Below are positions 1-6,978 of a DNA stretch of 64,000 nucleotides, piece after piece. Every line of letters begins with the position of its first letter. Position 1 is the first letter of the stretch. The stretch covers positions 186,001 to 250,000 of the forward strand of contig NZ_JOJL01000020.1 of the NCBI RefSeq assembly GCF_000721705.1. The letters are read 5' to 3'. A program made the position numbers and the translations under genes. This DNA comes from Actinoplanes subtropicus (GTDB lineage Bacteria > Actinomycetota > Actinomycetes > Mycobacteriales > Micromonosporaceae). The notes below the pieces were generated by a model, which ran no database searches, was not told where the DNA came from, and saw nothing but the letters and a program-made list of their open reading frames with translations.

Positions 1-1
1 C

Positions 2-1006
2 GCGCTGGACGCGTTCGTCACCGGGCGGGAGCCGTACGGCCGCAGCAAGTACCTGGAGAACGTGCGCTCCGACGCGCCGCTGACCGACGAGGACGCCCGC
101 GTGCTGCGGGACGCGGTGGAGGACGACGCGCAGGGCCGGCTCGCGGTCGGCGAGGGCTGGACGCTGCACGTGATCCGCTGGAAGCAGAGCCGGCGGGCGC
201 GCGTCACCGTGACGGCCGTGAGCGCCGAGCTGGCCGAGTCGGTGCTCGAGACGGTCACCGCCGGCGCGGTCGAGGAGCCGGCGCCGGCGGAGGACAGCGT
301 ACCCATCGGATTCTGGCATTTCGGTCCGCACGGACCACGACGCGTGCAGCGGGAGATCGACGCGGCGCCCTGGGAGAAGATCCAGGCGAACTATTCGCGG
401 CCGGTCGCGCGGACGCTCGAGCAGCTGATGTCGCTTGATGGCTCGGTCGTGCACGGGCGGCTCCTGCTGCTGCACGGCGAGCCCGGCACCGGCAAGACGA
501 CGGCACTGCGGGCGCTGGCGCAGCAGTGGCGGTCGTGGTGCCAGGTGGACTGCGTGCTCGACCCGGAGCGGCTGTTCGGCGACCCGGCGTACCTGATGAG
601 CGTGGCGCTGGGCAGCGGCGACGACGACGAGCCGCGCTGGCGGCTGCTGATGCTCGAGGACTGCGACGAGCTGGTCAGCGGCGAGGCGAAGGCGAGCGCC
701 GGCCAGTCGCTGTCCCGGCTGCTGAACCTGACCGACGGCCTGCTCGGTCAGGGCCGGCACGCGCTGATCGCGATCACCACCAACGAGGACCTGGCCACCC
801 TGCACCCCGCGGTGATCCGGCCGGGGCGCTGCCTGGCCAGCATCGAGGTCGGCCGGCTGCCGTACGCCGAGGCGACCGCGTGGCTGGGCACGACCGGCGG
901 CGTCGGCCCGGAGGGCGCCACCCTGGCCGAGCTGTACGCCCTGAAGACCGGCGCCAAGCCGGTCACCGTGCCGGCCACCCCGCCCTCGACCGGCATGTAC
1001 CTGTAG
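2..1006 (+). CDS. AAA-type ATPase (DUF5925-like), 5' end outside window
   Basis: The reading frame is open from base 2, so the true start lies upstream of the window; the first in-window GTG is at 62. A Walker A motif (GEPGTGKTT, near base 478) and a Walker B-like stretch (LLMLEDCDELV, near 645) are followed by a sensor-like ITTNED and an arginine-containing RPGRC segment. Together these make a classical AAA ATPase core of about 200 residues after an N-terminal region of unknown function. The order fits actinobacterial DUF5925/AAA proteins. The substrate is unknown. It converges with the multicopper oxidase gene, with only one base step between the stops. Confidence 0.85.
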   Translation, partial: ALDAFVTGREPYGRSKYLENVRSDAPLTDEDARVLRDAVEDDAQGRLAVGEGWTLHVIRWKQSRRARVTVTAVSAELAESVLETVTAGAVEEPAPAEDSVPIGFWHFGPHGPRRVQREIDAAPWEKIQANYSRPVARTLEQLMSLDGSVVHGRLLLLHGEPGTGKTTALRALAQQWRSWCQVDCVLDPERLFGDPAYLMSVALGSGDDDEPRWRLLMLEDCDELVSGEAKASAGQSLSRLLNLTDGLLGQGRHALIAITTNEDLATLHPAVIRPGRCLASIEVGRLPYAEATAWLGTTGGVGPEGATLAELYALKTGAKPVTVPATPPSTGMYL

Positions 1007-2431
1007 TCACTCGGGCTGGTTGCCGGCCACGTCGCCGATCTTGTAGGGCGTGGTGACGCCGGTGTAGGCGAGGTGGGCCAGCAGCCCGTCGGCGGCGTGC
1101 TTCAGGTTGTGGCAGTGGTCGACCCAGATGCCCGGGTTGTCGGCGACGAAGGCGATCTCGTACGTCTCCCCGTCGCCGACGTCCAGGGAGTCGAACCACC
1201 ACGGGCTGCCGGTCGCGGCCACCCCGTTGCGGCTGAGCACCACGGCGTGATGCCCGTGCAGGTGCATCGGGTGCACCTCGCCGCTGTTGTTGGAGATCGT
1301 CATGCGCACGATGTCGCCGACGGTCACCATGAACATCGGCACGTCCGGGAAGAGGTGTCCGTTGACCGACCACCAGAGGCCGGGCTTGCCGTCGAGGAAG
1401 CCCGCCTTGCGCCCGATGCGATAGTCGAAGTTCCGGTTCGCCTTGGCGGGGTCGAAGCCGATCGGGGCTTTCGTCCCGTATGTCAGAAAATCCACCACCG
1501 TCTTCGGCTCGGCGGTGGCGGACAACCCGCCCGCGGCCAGCGCGGCCCCCGCGCCGGCATCGACCCTGGCCGCCCCCGAGGCCGGCATGGTGAACTCGAG
1601 ATCCACCCGCCCACCCGCGGTGACCGTCACGGATTTGTCGGAAATGTCGGTCGGGCCGTGGACGTCGCGGCCGTCGATCGCGACGACCCGGTAGGGCGCT
1701 CCGGAAACCCAAGCCCGCAACGGCCCGGCGTCGGTATTGATCACCCGGGCCCGGACGAGCTGCCGCGGCCGGGCCGGCAGCGGCGACTCCCCCGCCGTCC
1801 CGTTGATCGTCCGGCGCCCGTCGTACGTGTGCACCTCGACGACCTCGTCGATCCCCTCGGAGAACACCGGCTCGCTCACCACGAACGCCCCGAACAGCCC
1901 GTTCTTCACCTGCTCGTGCGACACCTGATGGGAGTGGTACCAGTACGTCCCCGCGTCCTGCGCCACGAACCGGTAGACGAAGCTGTGCCCCGGCTGCACC
2001 GCGTCCTGCGTCATGCCGGCGACGCCGTCCTCCGCGTTCGGCACGTCGACGCCGTGCCAGTGCAGCGTCACGCCGTCGGTCACGTTGTCGTTGATCAGCG
2101 TCACCTGGACGAGCTGGCCCTTCTTGGCCCGGATCTCCGGACCGGGGGTCTGCCCGTTCAGCGTGTAGCGCCCGTCCTTCTCCGTGCGCGCCGTCAGCGT
2201 CACCGCGACGTCGGGGTCGCCGGTGCTCGGCCCGGTCAGCGAGGCCACGCTGATCGACCCGGCCCCGCCGTGCACATGCCCGGCCTGCTGGCCGCCCCCG
2301 TAGTCGGGATAGCCCATCTCGGCCATGTCGTAGGTGGACGGGACGAGGCTCCGCTGCCAGAAATACGCGAGCGGCCCGAGGATCGCCACCGTCACCCCTA
2401 CGGCGACGGCAATCTTGACGGACTTCTTCAA
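1007..2431 (-). CDS. Multicopper oxidase, membrane-anchored or secreted
   Basis: About 474 residues from a TTG start at 2431 that overlaps the stop of the upstream membrane gene (TTGA). A longer frame exists to 2614 but runs through that gene and lacks protein-like composition. A hydrophobic N-terminal segment (KIAVAVGVTVAILGPLAYFW) suggests a signal anchor. All four copper motifs are present: HWHG, YWYHSH, HPMHLHGH and HCHNLKH. The protein should therefore hold type 1 copper and the trinuclear type 2/3 centre and couple substrate oxidation to reduction of O2 to water outside the membrane. The substrate (metal ion, phenolic or other) cannot be read from sequence. Translational coupling with the 4-TM gene implies a shared job. 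Confidence 0.93.
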   Translation of the reverse strand: MKKSVKIAVAVGVTVAILGPLAYFWQRSLVPSTYDMAEMGYPDYGGGQQAGHVHGGAGSISVASLTGPSTGDPDVAVTLTARTEKDGRYTLNGQTPGPEIRAKKGQLVQVTLINDNVTDGVTLHWHGVDVPNAEDGVAGMTQDAVQPGHSFVYRFVAQDAGTYWYHSHQVSHEQVKNGLFGAFVVSEPVFSEGIDEVVEVHTYDGRRTINGTAGESPLPARPRQLVRARVINTDAGPLRAWVSGAPYRVVAIDGRDVHGPTDISDKSVTVTAGGRVDLEFTMPASGAARVDAGAGAALAAGGLSATAEPKTVVDFLTYGTKAPIGFDPAKANRNFDYRIGRKAGFLDGKPGLWWSVNGHLFPDVPMFMVTVGDIVRMTISNNSGEVHPMHLHGHHAVVLSRNGVAATGSPWWFDSLDVGDGETYEIAFVADNPGIWVDHCHNLKHAADGLLAHLAYTGVTTPYKIGDVAGNQPE

Positions 2432-2856
2432 GCCGCCACCGAGGCGCTCGCCTGTGGCGCCCCGGCCACCCGCGCCTGGCGCATCGCCAGCGAGGCAACG
2501 GCGGCCAGGGCGAACGCGTTGATCGCATGCAGCGTGCCGAGGATCGGCACCGGGCCGCCCACGTAGGCCAGCGCGATCTGCAGCACCATCACGCCGAACG
2601 TGATCGCCGCCCACTTCACCCCGCCCGGGATGCCGGCGAAAAAGGACACGACCAGCAACGCCAGGCAGATCAGCGGGACGACCATCTCGCCGACCACGGC
2701 GTGCACGGCGATGCCGGCGTTGTCCGAGTCCTTCGTGAACACCTGGCCGTCATCGGTCTTGTGCAGGATGTCGAACAGGGCGTACGCGATCGCCGCCGCC
2801 TGGACGACAACCCCGACCGCGATCAGCATGGCGAGAATCCGATACACCGCGCGCAC
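2428..2856 (-). CDS. Four-helix integral membrane protein
   Basis: 142 residues from a GTG start preceded by a strong GGAGGGGGA ribosome site. Four hydrophobic helices lie at roughly residues 6-28, 52-74, 80-100 and 106-124. Histidines sit at the start of helix 2 (VHAVVGEM) and helix 4 (LHAIN), positions that could ligate haem or copper; this is inference. The small size and helix count recall DUF6220-like proteins, but the assignment is tentative. It is first in a two-gene operon with the multicopper oxidase and overlaps it by four bases, so it may anchor the oxidase or pass it electrons. Confidence 0.75.
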   Translation of the reverse strand: MRAVYRILAMLIAVGVVVQAAAIAYALFDILHKTDDGQVFTKDSDNAGIAVHAVVGEMVVPLICLALLVVSFFAGIPGGVKWAAITFGVMVLQIALAYVGGPVPILGTLHAINAFALAAVASLAMRQARVAGAPQASASVAA

Positions 2857-2876
2857 GACACTCCCCCTCCAGTGGC

Positions 2877-2985
2877 CTACGTTTCCTGGGGCACATCCTG
2901 CCCCTCGGGTACGACAAGACGCACAACGCCCCTCAGAAAATGCTCAGTGTCGATCTCGTACGAGTGGCCGGCGGTGCCCTTCGGT
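2877..2985 (-). pseudogene. 3' remnant of a TetR gene paralogous to the one at 5010
   Basis: Read on the minus strand, this stretch ends with residues such as YEIDTEHFLRG and VRLVVPEGQD before a TAG stop. The intact TetR protein encoded at 5010-5582 ends with HEVDTERFLRV and VRLVVPEGRD. The DNA is also alike (both contain the block acgacaagacgcac). Only about 33 C-terminal codons remain and no helix-turn-helix is left upstream, because the frame runs into the start region of the next plus-strand gene. This is a fossil of a duplicated TetR gene. Confidence 0.75.
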
Positions 2986-3002
2986 ACCCGGGGTGGAAGA
3001 CT

Positions 3003-4535
3003 GTGCCGGTGAGCCCTCGTAGTCGCGGCCGCAAAGGCGGCAAGTCCCGGCGGTCCGGCCCGCGAATCCTCCGCGCCCTGCCGCCCGTCGAGTCCGGCGC
3101 CTGCGACTGCCCCGCCTGCACAGGTGAGGATCTCGATCCCCAGCAGCTCATCGACGACCTGGTCGCCGGCGGCGCAGAGCTCCTCGAGGCCGAGGACCCG
3201 CTGGAGGCGGAGCTGTTCGGCGCCGCGTTCCTGGCCGCGGGCGGCGTTGCCGGTGACGGTTTCGCCGATGCCCTCGCCGAGGGCATCGTGCCCGCCGTGG
3301 CCGCGCAGGCGGACCAGCGGTCGCTCGCCGTGCTGCTGGCGCTCGGCGCCGTGGCGGACGGGTCGGCCGCGGCCGACGCCGCAACGATGCTGGCCGGCGC
3401 GGGAGTGCCCGCCCCGGCCTGGGCAAGCGAGCTGGCCGAGCCGGTCCGGGTCGCCCTGTGCCGGCGATTCTCGATCGCCGACGGCACCGCTTCGGCCCTC
3501 CTCTGCACCTTCGACCGGGGCAGCAGCTCACACGGCTTCCTCCTGCACGCCGACCACACCGACTGCCACGCTGCGGTCGACATCGTGATCTTCCCCGGCG
3601 AGGTTCTGGGTGAGGTCCTCGACACGCTCCAGAAGGACGCCCGCCGGGCCGACCTCAAGATGACGGCGGAGGACCTCGAGCCGGCCGAGTTCCGCTGGCA
3701 AACCGAGCGCGCCCTCGACGCCCGAGCGGTACACGACGCGGACCTCGGCCCGGATGCGCTGGCGGACGACGACGACGCGGACGGGCTCGGCTATCACCAG
3801 CTGGCGGCGCTGCTGCGAGCCCGGATGCGCACGCTGCCCGAGCCGCCCCGGCCGCCGGCCCCGCACGACGAGGGATCCTCCCCGCTGGACATGCTGACCA
3901 TGTTCCGGCAGCTCGCGGCCGCCCCTGGCACCCCACGGCAGCGCCGAGCCGGCACGCCGAAGCTGCCGGCGAAACGGAAGAAGTCGAGCGGCACGGCCCC
4001 GATCTACCAGATCAAGGTGGCCCTCAAGGAGACGAAACCGCCGATCTGGCGACGCCTGGAGGTCCCCGCCGACACCAGCCTGGCCAAGCTTCACGGCATC
4101 ATCCAGACGGCGTTCGGCTGGGAGGACGCGCATCTGCACGTGTTCGAGACCGCGTACGGCGATTTCGGAGTCGCCGACCGCGAGCTGGGCCACCGGGCGG
4201 AGGCGCCGGTGACCTTGGAGCAGGTGGCGCCGGCCGAGGGCGACAAGTTCGGATACACGTACGACTTCGGCGACAACTGGACGCACGAGATCACCGTGGA
4301 GAAGGCGCTGGACCGCGGCCCCGGGCCGTACCCGAGGTGCACGGGCGGCCGGCGCGCCGCCCCACCCGAGGACTGCGGCGGGGTCTGGGGTTATGCCGAC
4401 CTGCTCGAGATCCTCGCCGACCCGGCTCATCCCGAGCACGAGGAGCGGCTGGAGTGGCTCGGCCTGGACTCGTCCGCCGACTTCGACCCCGCCCGCTTCA
4501 ACGCCGCCGACATCACCCGAGCCCTCACCAAGTAA
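3003..4535 (+). CDS. pRiA4b ORF-3-like (IS1096 TnpR-like) domain protein
   Basis: About 510 residues. The GTG at 3003 (or 3009) behind GGGGTGGAAG is preferred to the ATG at 2940, because 2940 lies inside a TetR remnant. The C-terminal third (about residues 330-505) carries the plasmid pRiA4b ORF-3 fold signature: YQIKVALKETKPPIWRR, a DAHLHVFE segment, then YTYDFGDNWTHEITVE and PEDCGGVWGY. The N-terminal half is acidic and alanine-rich with a CDCPAC motif near residue 17 that might bind a metal. Proteins with this domain are common near mobile DNA, but their biochemical role is unknown; no recombinase active site is visible. Confidence 0.85.
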   Translation: MPVSPRSRGRKGGKSRRSGPRILRALPPVESGACDCPACTGEDLDPQQLIDDLVAGGAELLEAEDPLEAELFGAAFLAAGGVAGDGFADALAEGIVPAVAAQADQRSLAVLLALGAVADGSAAADAATMLAGAGVPAPAWASELAEPVRVALCRRFSIADGTASALLCTFDRGSSSHGFLLHADHTDCHAAVDIVIFPGEVLGEVLDTLQKDARRADLKMTAEDLEPAEFRWQTERALDARAVHDADLGPDALADDDDADGLGYHQLAALLRARMRTLPEPPRPPAPHDEGSSPLDMLTMFRQLAAAPGTPRQRRAGTPKLPAKRKKSSGTAPIYQIKVALKETKPPIWRRLEVPADTSLAKLHGIIQTAFGWEDAHLHVFETAYGDFGVADRELGHRAEAPVTLEQVAPAEGDKFGYTYDFGDNWTHEITVEKALDRGPGPYPRCTGGRRAAPPEDCGGVWGYADLLEILADPAHPEHEERLEWLGLDSSADFDPARFNAADITRALTK

Positions 4536-4656
4536 TTCCGCAGCCAGCCCGCCTGTACCAACTATCGGCAATATCAATGATGGAACCTATCGACATCCTG
4601 GATGGCATACGACTAGTCTAGTCGCATGCCCAGCGCTCAGCGCGAAGGCCCCGTAG

Positions 4657-4974
4657 CAGCAACCAGGACAAAACCCGATCTGCCGGCCGGCCCTGCCGCC
4701 AGCCATCCGCACCCGATGGGAGGCGTTCATGTCCGCCACAGCCGGCTACGAGTTCCAAAGTGAGCTGCTGCGCCAAGTCTCCGATGAACAGCAAGCCATT
4801 GGCGAGGCGAGGGGCGAGGCCCAAGCAATCCTCACCGTGCTCGAGGAACGCGGCGTCCCGGTCTCTGACGACATCCGCGGCGAGATCATGGCGTGCACCG
4901 ACATCGGCCAGCTCGCCATCTGGCTGCGCCGCGCCGTCACCGCCGCGACAGCTGACGACGTCGTTCGCGAGTAG
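4657..4974 (+). pseudogene. C-terminal remnant of an Rpn / PD-(D/E)XK family nuclease
   Basis: An ATG at 4729 behind GGGAGG opens an 81-codon frame, but the same frame is open upstream to a TAG at 4654 and reads LPPAIRTRWEAFM into it. That junction, then YEFQSELLRQ, a GEARGEAQAIL segment, VLEERGVPVSD and a WLRRAVTAATADD ending, match the C-terminal part of actinobacterial Rpn-type transposase/nuclease proteins (recalled, not searched). The catalytic N-terminal domain is missing, so this is probably a truncated relic. The small ORF could still be translated. Confidence 0.6.
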
Positions 4975-5009
4975 CGCCCGCCTCGGAAGTCCCGCAACAC
5001 CGCGCCGAC

Positions 5010-5582
5010 CTACGTTTCGGCCGCGCCATCCCGCCCCTCCGGCACGACAAGACGCACCAGCACCCGCAGGAAACGCTCGGTGTCCACCTCGTGCGGATGA
5101 TCGCCGCCGAACACGTCTGACATGATCCAGTAATGGCTGACGGCCGCCATGATGACCGCGGCGAGCGCTTCCGGGTCCGGCTCGCCGGGTAGCTCCTCCC
5201 GCAGAAACGCGGTCACCGCAACGTGCACGCGTAGCAGTTCGCGCTCGCGTACGCGGTCCAGCAGGTCGGGAAACGAGGCCAGGTCACGCAGCAGCAGCCG
5301 GTTCACGTCCCGTTCCTGCTCGAGCCGCGCCAGGCCGGCCCGCGCCACCGCCAGGAAGCGCTCCCGCCGGCCGGCGGGTAGCTCCGCGCCGCCCAGAACG
5401 GACAGCAGCGGGGCCCCCGCCGCGACCTGCCGGTTCAGGCCCTCCTCGAGCACCGCCCGCTTGCTCTTGAAGTGCCGGTACAGCCCGCCCGCGCCGGCCG
5501 AGAGCCCGGCCGCCGCCTCGATCTGCGCGATCGTGGTCGCGTGATAGCCCTGCCGCCCGAACAGGTCCATCGCGGCGGTCAC
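5010..5582 (-). CDS. TetR/AcrR-family transcriptional repressor
   Basis: 190 residues from a GTG at 5582. The frame continues upstream through STKDTI to a CTG at 5603 that overlaps the stop of the preceding gene. A typical TetR needs those extra residues before helix 1, so a CTG start coupled to that stop is plausible. The helix-turn-helix is clear (AAMDLFGRQGYHATTIAQIE, then GLYRHFKSKRAVLEE). The C-terminal ligand-binding domain has no recognisable specificity. It forms an operon with the F420-type oxidoreductase and probably binds the two AGTAAG-N2-CTTACT palindromes upstream of that gene, giving autorepression. Confidence 0.9.
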   Translation of the reverse strand: MTAAMDLFGRQGYHATTIAQIEAAAGLSAGAGGLYRHFKSKRAVLEEGLNRQVAAGAPLLSVLGGAELPAGRRERFLAVARAGLARLEQERDVNRLLLRDLASFPDLLDRVRERELLRVHVAVTAFLREELPGEPDPEALAAVIMAAVSHYWIMSDVFGGDHPHEVDTERFLRVLVRLVVPEGRDGAAET

Positions 5583-5599
5583 GATCGTGTCCTTGGTGC

Positions 5600-5986
5600 T
5601 CAGTTCCGCTCCAGCGTCAGCTCGTAGAACAGCGTCTTGTAGCCCTTGCTCCGATGGAAGGCCGGCACCAGCCGCCCCTGCAGCAGCGGGTGCTTGCGCG
5701 CCAGCAGCTTCCCGGCCCGCTTCACTTCCGCGCTCTCCCCGTCAAGCAAGGTAGCCCGTCCGGTCACGAACTCCCCGGTGACCCTCCCGCGCATCGTGCA
5801 TGGCGCCACGCGCACCTCCGGGAAATTGCGCAGCCGCTTGGCCTTCCCCGACGCGTCGTAGGACTTGAAGAACCCGCGGCCGCCGTCGACCACGATGTTC
5901 ACCGGCGTCCCGACCCAGCTTCCGTCCCGCTTCCGCGTCTCCAGCAGCAGGTAGCGCTCCCGCCCCAGCTCCTCGATCGTCTTCAT
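5600..5986 (-). CDS. PPOX-class, F420-dependent-type oxidoreductase
   Basis: 128 residues, the usual length of the small split-barrel family. It starts at an ATG behind GAGGAC. Family features are KTIEELGRERYLLLETRKRD at the start, a GTPVNIVV strand, FFKSYDASGKAKRLRN (a phosphate/cofactor-binding loop) and V.VAPCTMRGRVTG. These proteins reduce diverse substrates with deazaflavin F420 (or bind FMN). The cofactor is inferred from the subfamily, and the substrate is not predictable. It is the first gene of the operon with the TetR gene, so it is probably the main target of that repressor, for example for detoxifying an inducer. Confidence 0.88.
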   Translation of the reverse strand: MKTIEELGRERYLLLETRKRDGSWVGTPVNIVVDGGRGFFKSYDASGKAKRLRNFPEVRVAPCTMRGRVTGEFVTGRATLLDGESAEVKRAGKLLARKHPLLQGRLVPAFHRSKGYKTLFYELTLERN

Positions 5987-6003
5987 CTCACGTCCTCGCT
6001 TCT

Positions 6004-6017
6004 AGTAAGTGCTTACT
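6004..6017. promoter_or_regulatory. Putative TetR operator O1 (AGTAAG-N2-CTTACT)
   Basis: Inverted repeat AGTAAGTGCTTACT between the -10 box and the ATG of the oxidoreductase gene. It is the same sequence class as O2, placed 46 bases away. A repressor bound here would block transcription initiation or elongation. Confidence 0.65.
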
Positions 6018-6021
6018 TACG

Positions 6022-6050
6022 ACGCTAACTCCCGGGCACACCGGGCGCAA
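6022..6050 (-). promoter_or_regulatory. Promoter of the oxidoreductase/TetR operon
   Basis: On the minus strand TTGCGC (6050-6045) and TAGCGT (6027-6022) are separated by exactly 17 bases and lie 36 bases upstream of the ATG at 5986. The -35 overlaps the upstream palindrome, and the predicted transcription start would fall in the downstream palindrome. Confidence 0.6.
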
Positions 6051-6064
6051 GTAAGTACTTACTT
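6049..6064. promoter_or_regulatory. Putative TetR operator O2 (perfect 16-bp palindrome)
   Basis: AAGTAAGTACTTACTT is a perfect palindrome overlapping the -35 box. It shares the AGTAAG/CTTACT half sites with O1, 46 bases apart. The A/T-rich symmetry stands out strongly in this genome. Confidence 0.7.
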
Positions 6065-6497
6065 CCAAGCGAAAACCGACAAAACCACCGCAGACGTACG
6101 CGCGAAAACGCCCCAACCGCACGCTCGCCGTCCCGGCCCACTTGCCACCATCGGCGCCGTTCCGTGGCGTGCCGCGGCGACAACGACGACGGCTGAACCG
6201 TGGTGTTGCCGGCCGCGGTGAGCACCGCGTTGGTGAAGGCGTGCACCGAGAGGCCGCCGATGGTCGCCGTCAGGATGGACCCGCTCTGCAAGGTCGGGGC
6301 GGAAATGACGGCCCTGGTCGGCCTCCTCCAACGGCGCGCGGCGCCGAATCCGTAGTCGGGACGGGGCCCCGCGAGAAGTCAGCGCTGGGGAGACCCGAAA
6401 GGAGGATAACGGGAGAAACGACGAATGATGTGCGTTCCGGGAAATGCGAGAGCGCCCGCCGTCTCGATCGAAGACAACGGGCGCTCTTTTCATCTGG
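6065..6497. other. 433-base intergenic region, no convincing gene
   Basis: The plus strand has an ideal ribosome site (AAAGGAGGATAAC, about 6400-6412) followed by a 30-codon ATG frame at 6425 that runs through the 6449-6487 hairpin; it resembles nothing I know. The minus strand has a protein-like stretch around 6150-6300 (SILTATIGGLSVHAFTNAVL) with no ribosome site or clear end, perhaps a decayed secreted-protein gene. Nothing else is supportable. Confidence 0.4.
6449..6490. terminator. Strong hairpin terminator downstream of the DUF1540 gene
   Basis: AGAGCGCCCG (6449-6458) pairs perfectly with CGGGCGCTCT (6478-6487). A T run follows on the plus strand. On the minus strand it lies just past the stop of the DUF1540 gene at 6498. 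Confidence 0.75.
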
Positions 6498-6791
6498 CTA
6501 TCGTTTTTCGTAGGTGAGGCAGTCGGCCTTGTCGCCGGACTGGCCGACGACGATGGCCGGAGCGTGGCATTCGAGGTCGGTGTTGTGCTGACAGTCGGCC
6601 CGCTTGCAGGCCCCGACCTGCGCCAACGCCCTGCCCATGCCACCTTTGTCGCCGGAGTCGACGAAAGTGTCGCACTCGGCCGACATCGTCGTGCCGATGG
6701 TGACGGCGAACGCCGTACAGCCGTCGTGGTTGTAGCCACACTCACTCACGGTGCAGGTCTGCACCCGCGGCATTTCGAGCATCTGCGTCAT
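6498..6791 (-). CDS. Small cysteine-rich protein with two DUF1540 repeats
   Basis: 97 residues from an ATG (6791) with GGAGG eight bases upstream; a longer frame to 6890 has no ribosome site. Two copies of a cysteine pattern are visible, CTVSECGYNHDGC...C (about residues 11-37) and CKRADCQHNTDLEC...C (about residues 56-88). This fits the DUF1540 family of small presumed metal-binding (zinc) proteins, whose cellular role is unknown. A frameshifted relative lies at 8519-8676 on the same strand. The gene sits downstream of the secreted TIG-like gene but is separated from it by a terminator, so it is probably monocistronic. Confidence 0.8.
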   Translation of the reverse strand: MTQMLEMPRVQTCTVSECGYNHDGCTAFAVTIGTTMSAECDTFVDSGDKGGMGRALAQVGACKRADCQHNTDLECHAPAIVVGQSGDKADCLTYEKR

Positions 6792-6928
6792 GGCGGCCTC
6801 CTGGTTTCGAGTTCGGGATACGCCTCGACGATAAACCAATTCCACACCGCCGGAAAACGACGCCACCATTACCGTGAATAGGTAAGGCACCCCTTATTTA
6901 GTCGGCGACCAATACCCCGGGGACGACA

Positions 6929-6956
6929 ACTGCCCGGGGACGAGGCCCCGGGCAGT
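6929..6956 (-). terminator. Terminator of the TIG-like gene
   Basis: ACTGCCCGGGG (6929-6939) and CCCCGGGCAGT (6946-6956) form an 11-bp perfect stem with a 6-base loop, 22 bases past the stop at 6979. Confidence 0.7.
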
Positions 6957-6978
6957 CACTTGACTCGGTTGGGTTGAG

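Noticed and set aside
963..2566. Long open frames on both strands across the multicopper oxidase gene
   Set aside because: Arg/Ala/Gly-rich shadow frames caused by high GC; copper motifs fix the true frame.
3528..4577. 349-codon minus-strand frame opposite the pRiA4b-like gene
   Set aside because: No ribosome site or family features; composition typical of a GC shadow.
6425..6517. 30-codon plus-strand ORF behind a perfect AAAGGAGG ribosome site
   Set aside because: It runs through a strong terminator hairpin and has no recognisable sequence; kept only as a note in the gap description.
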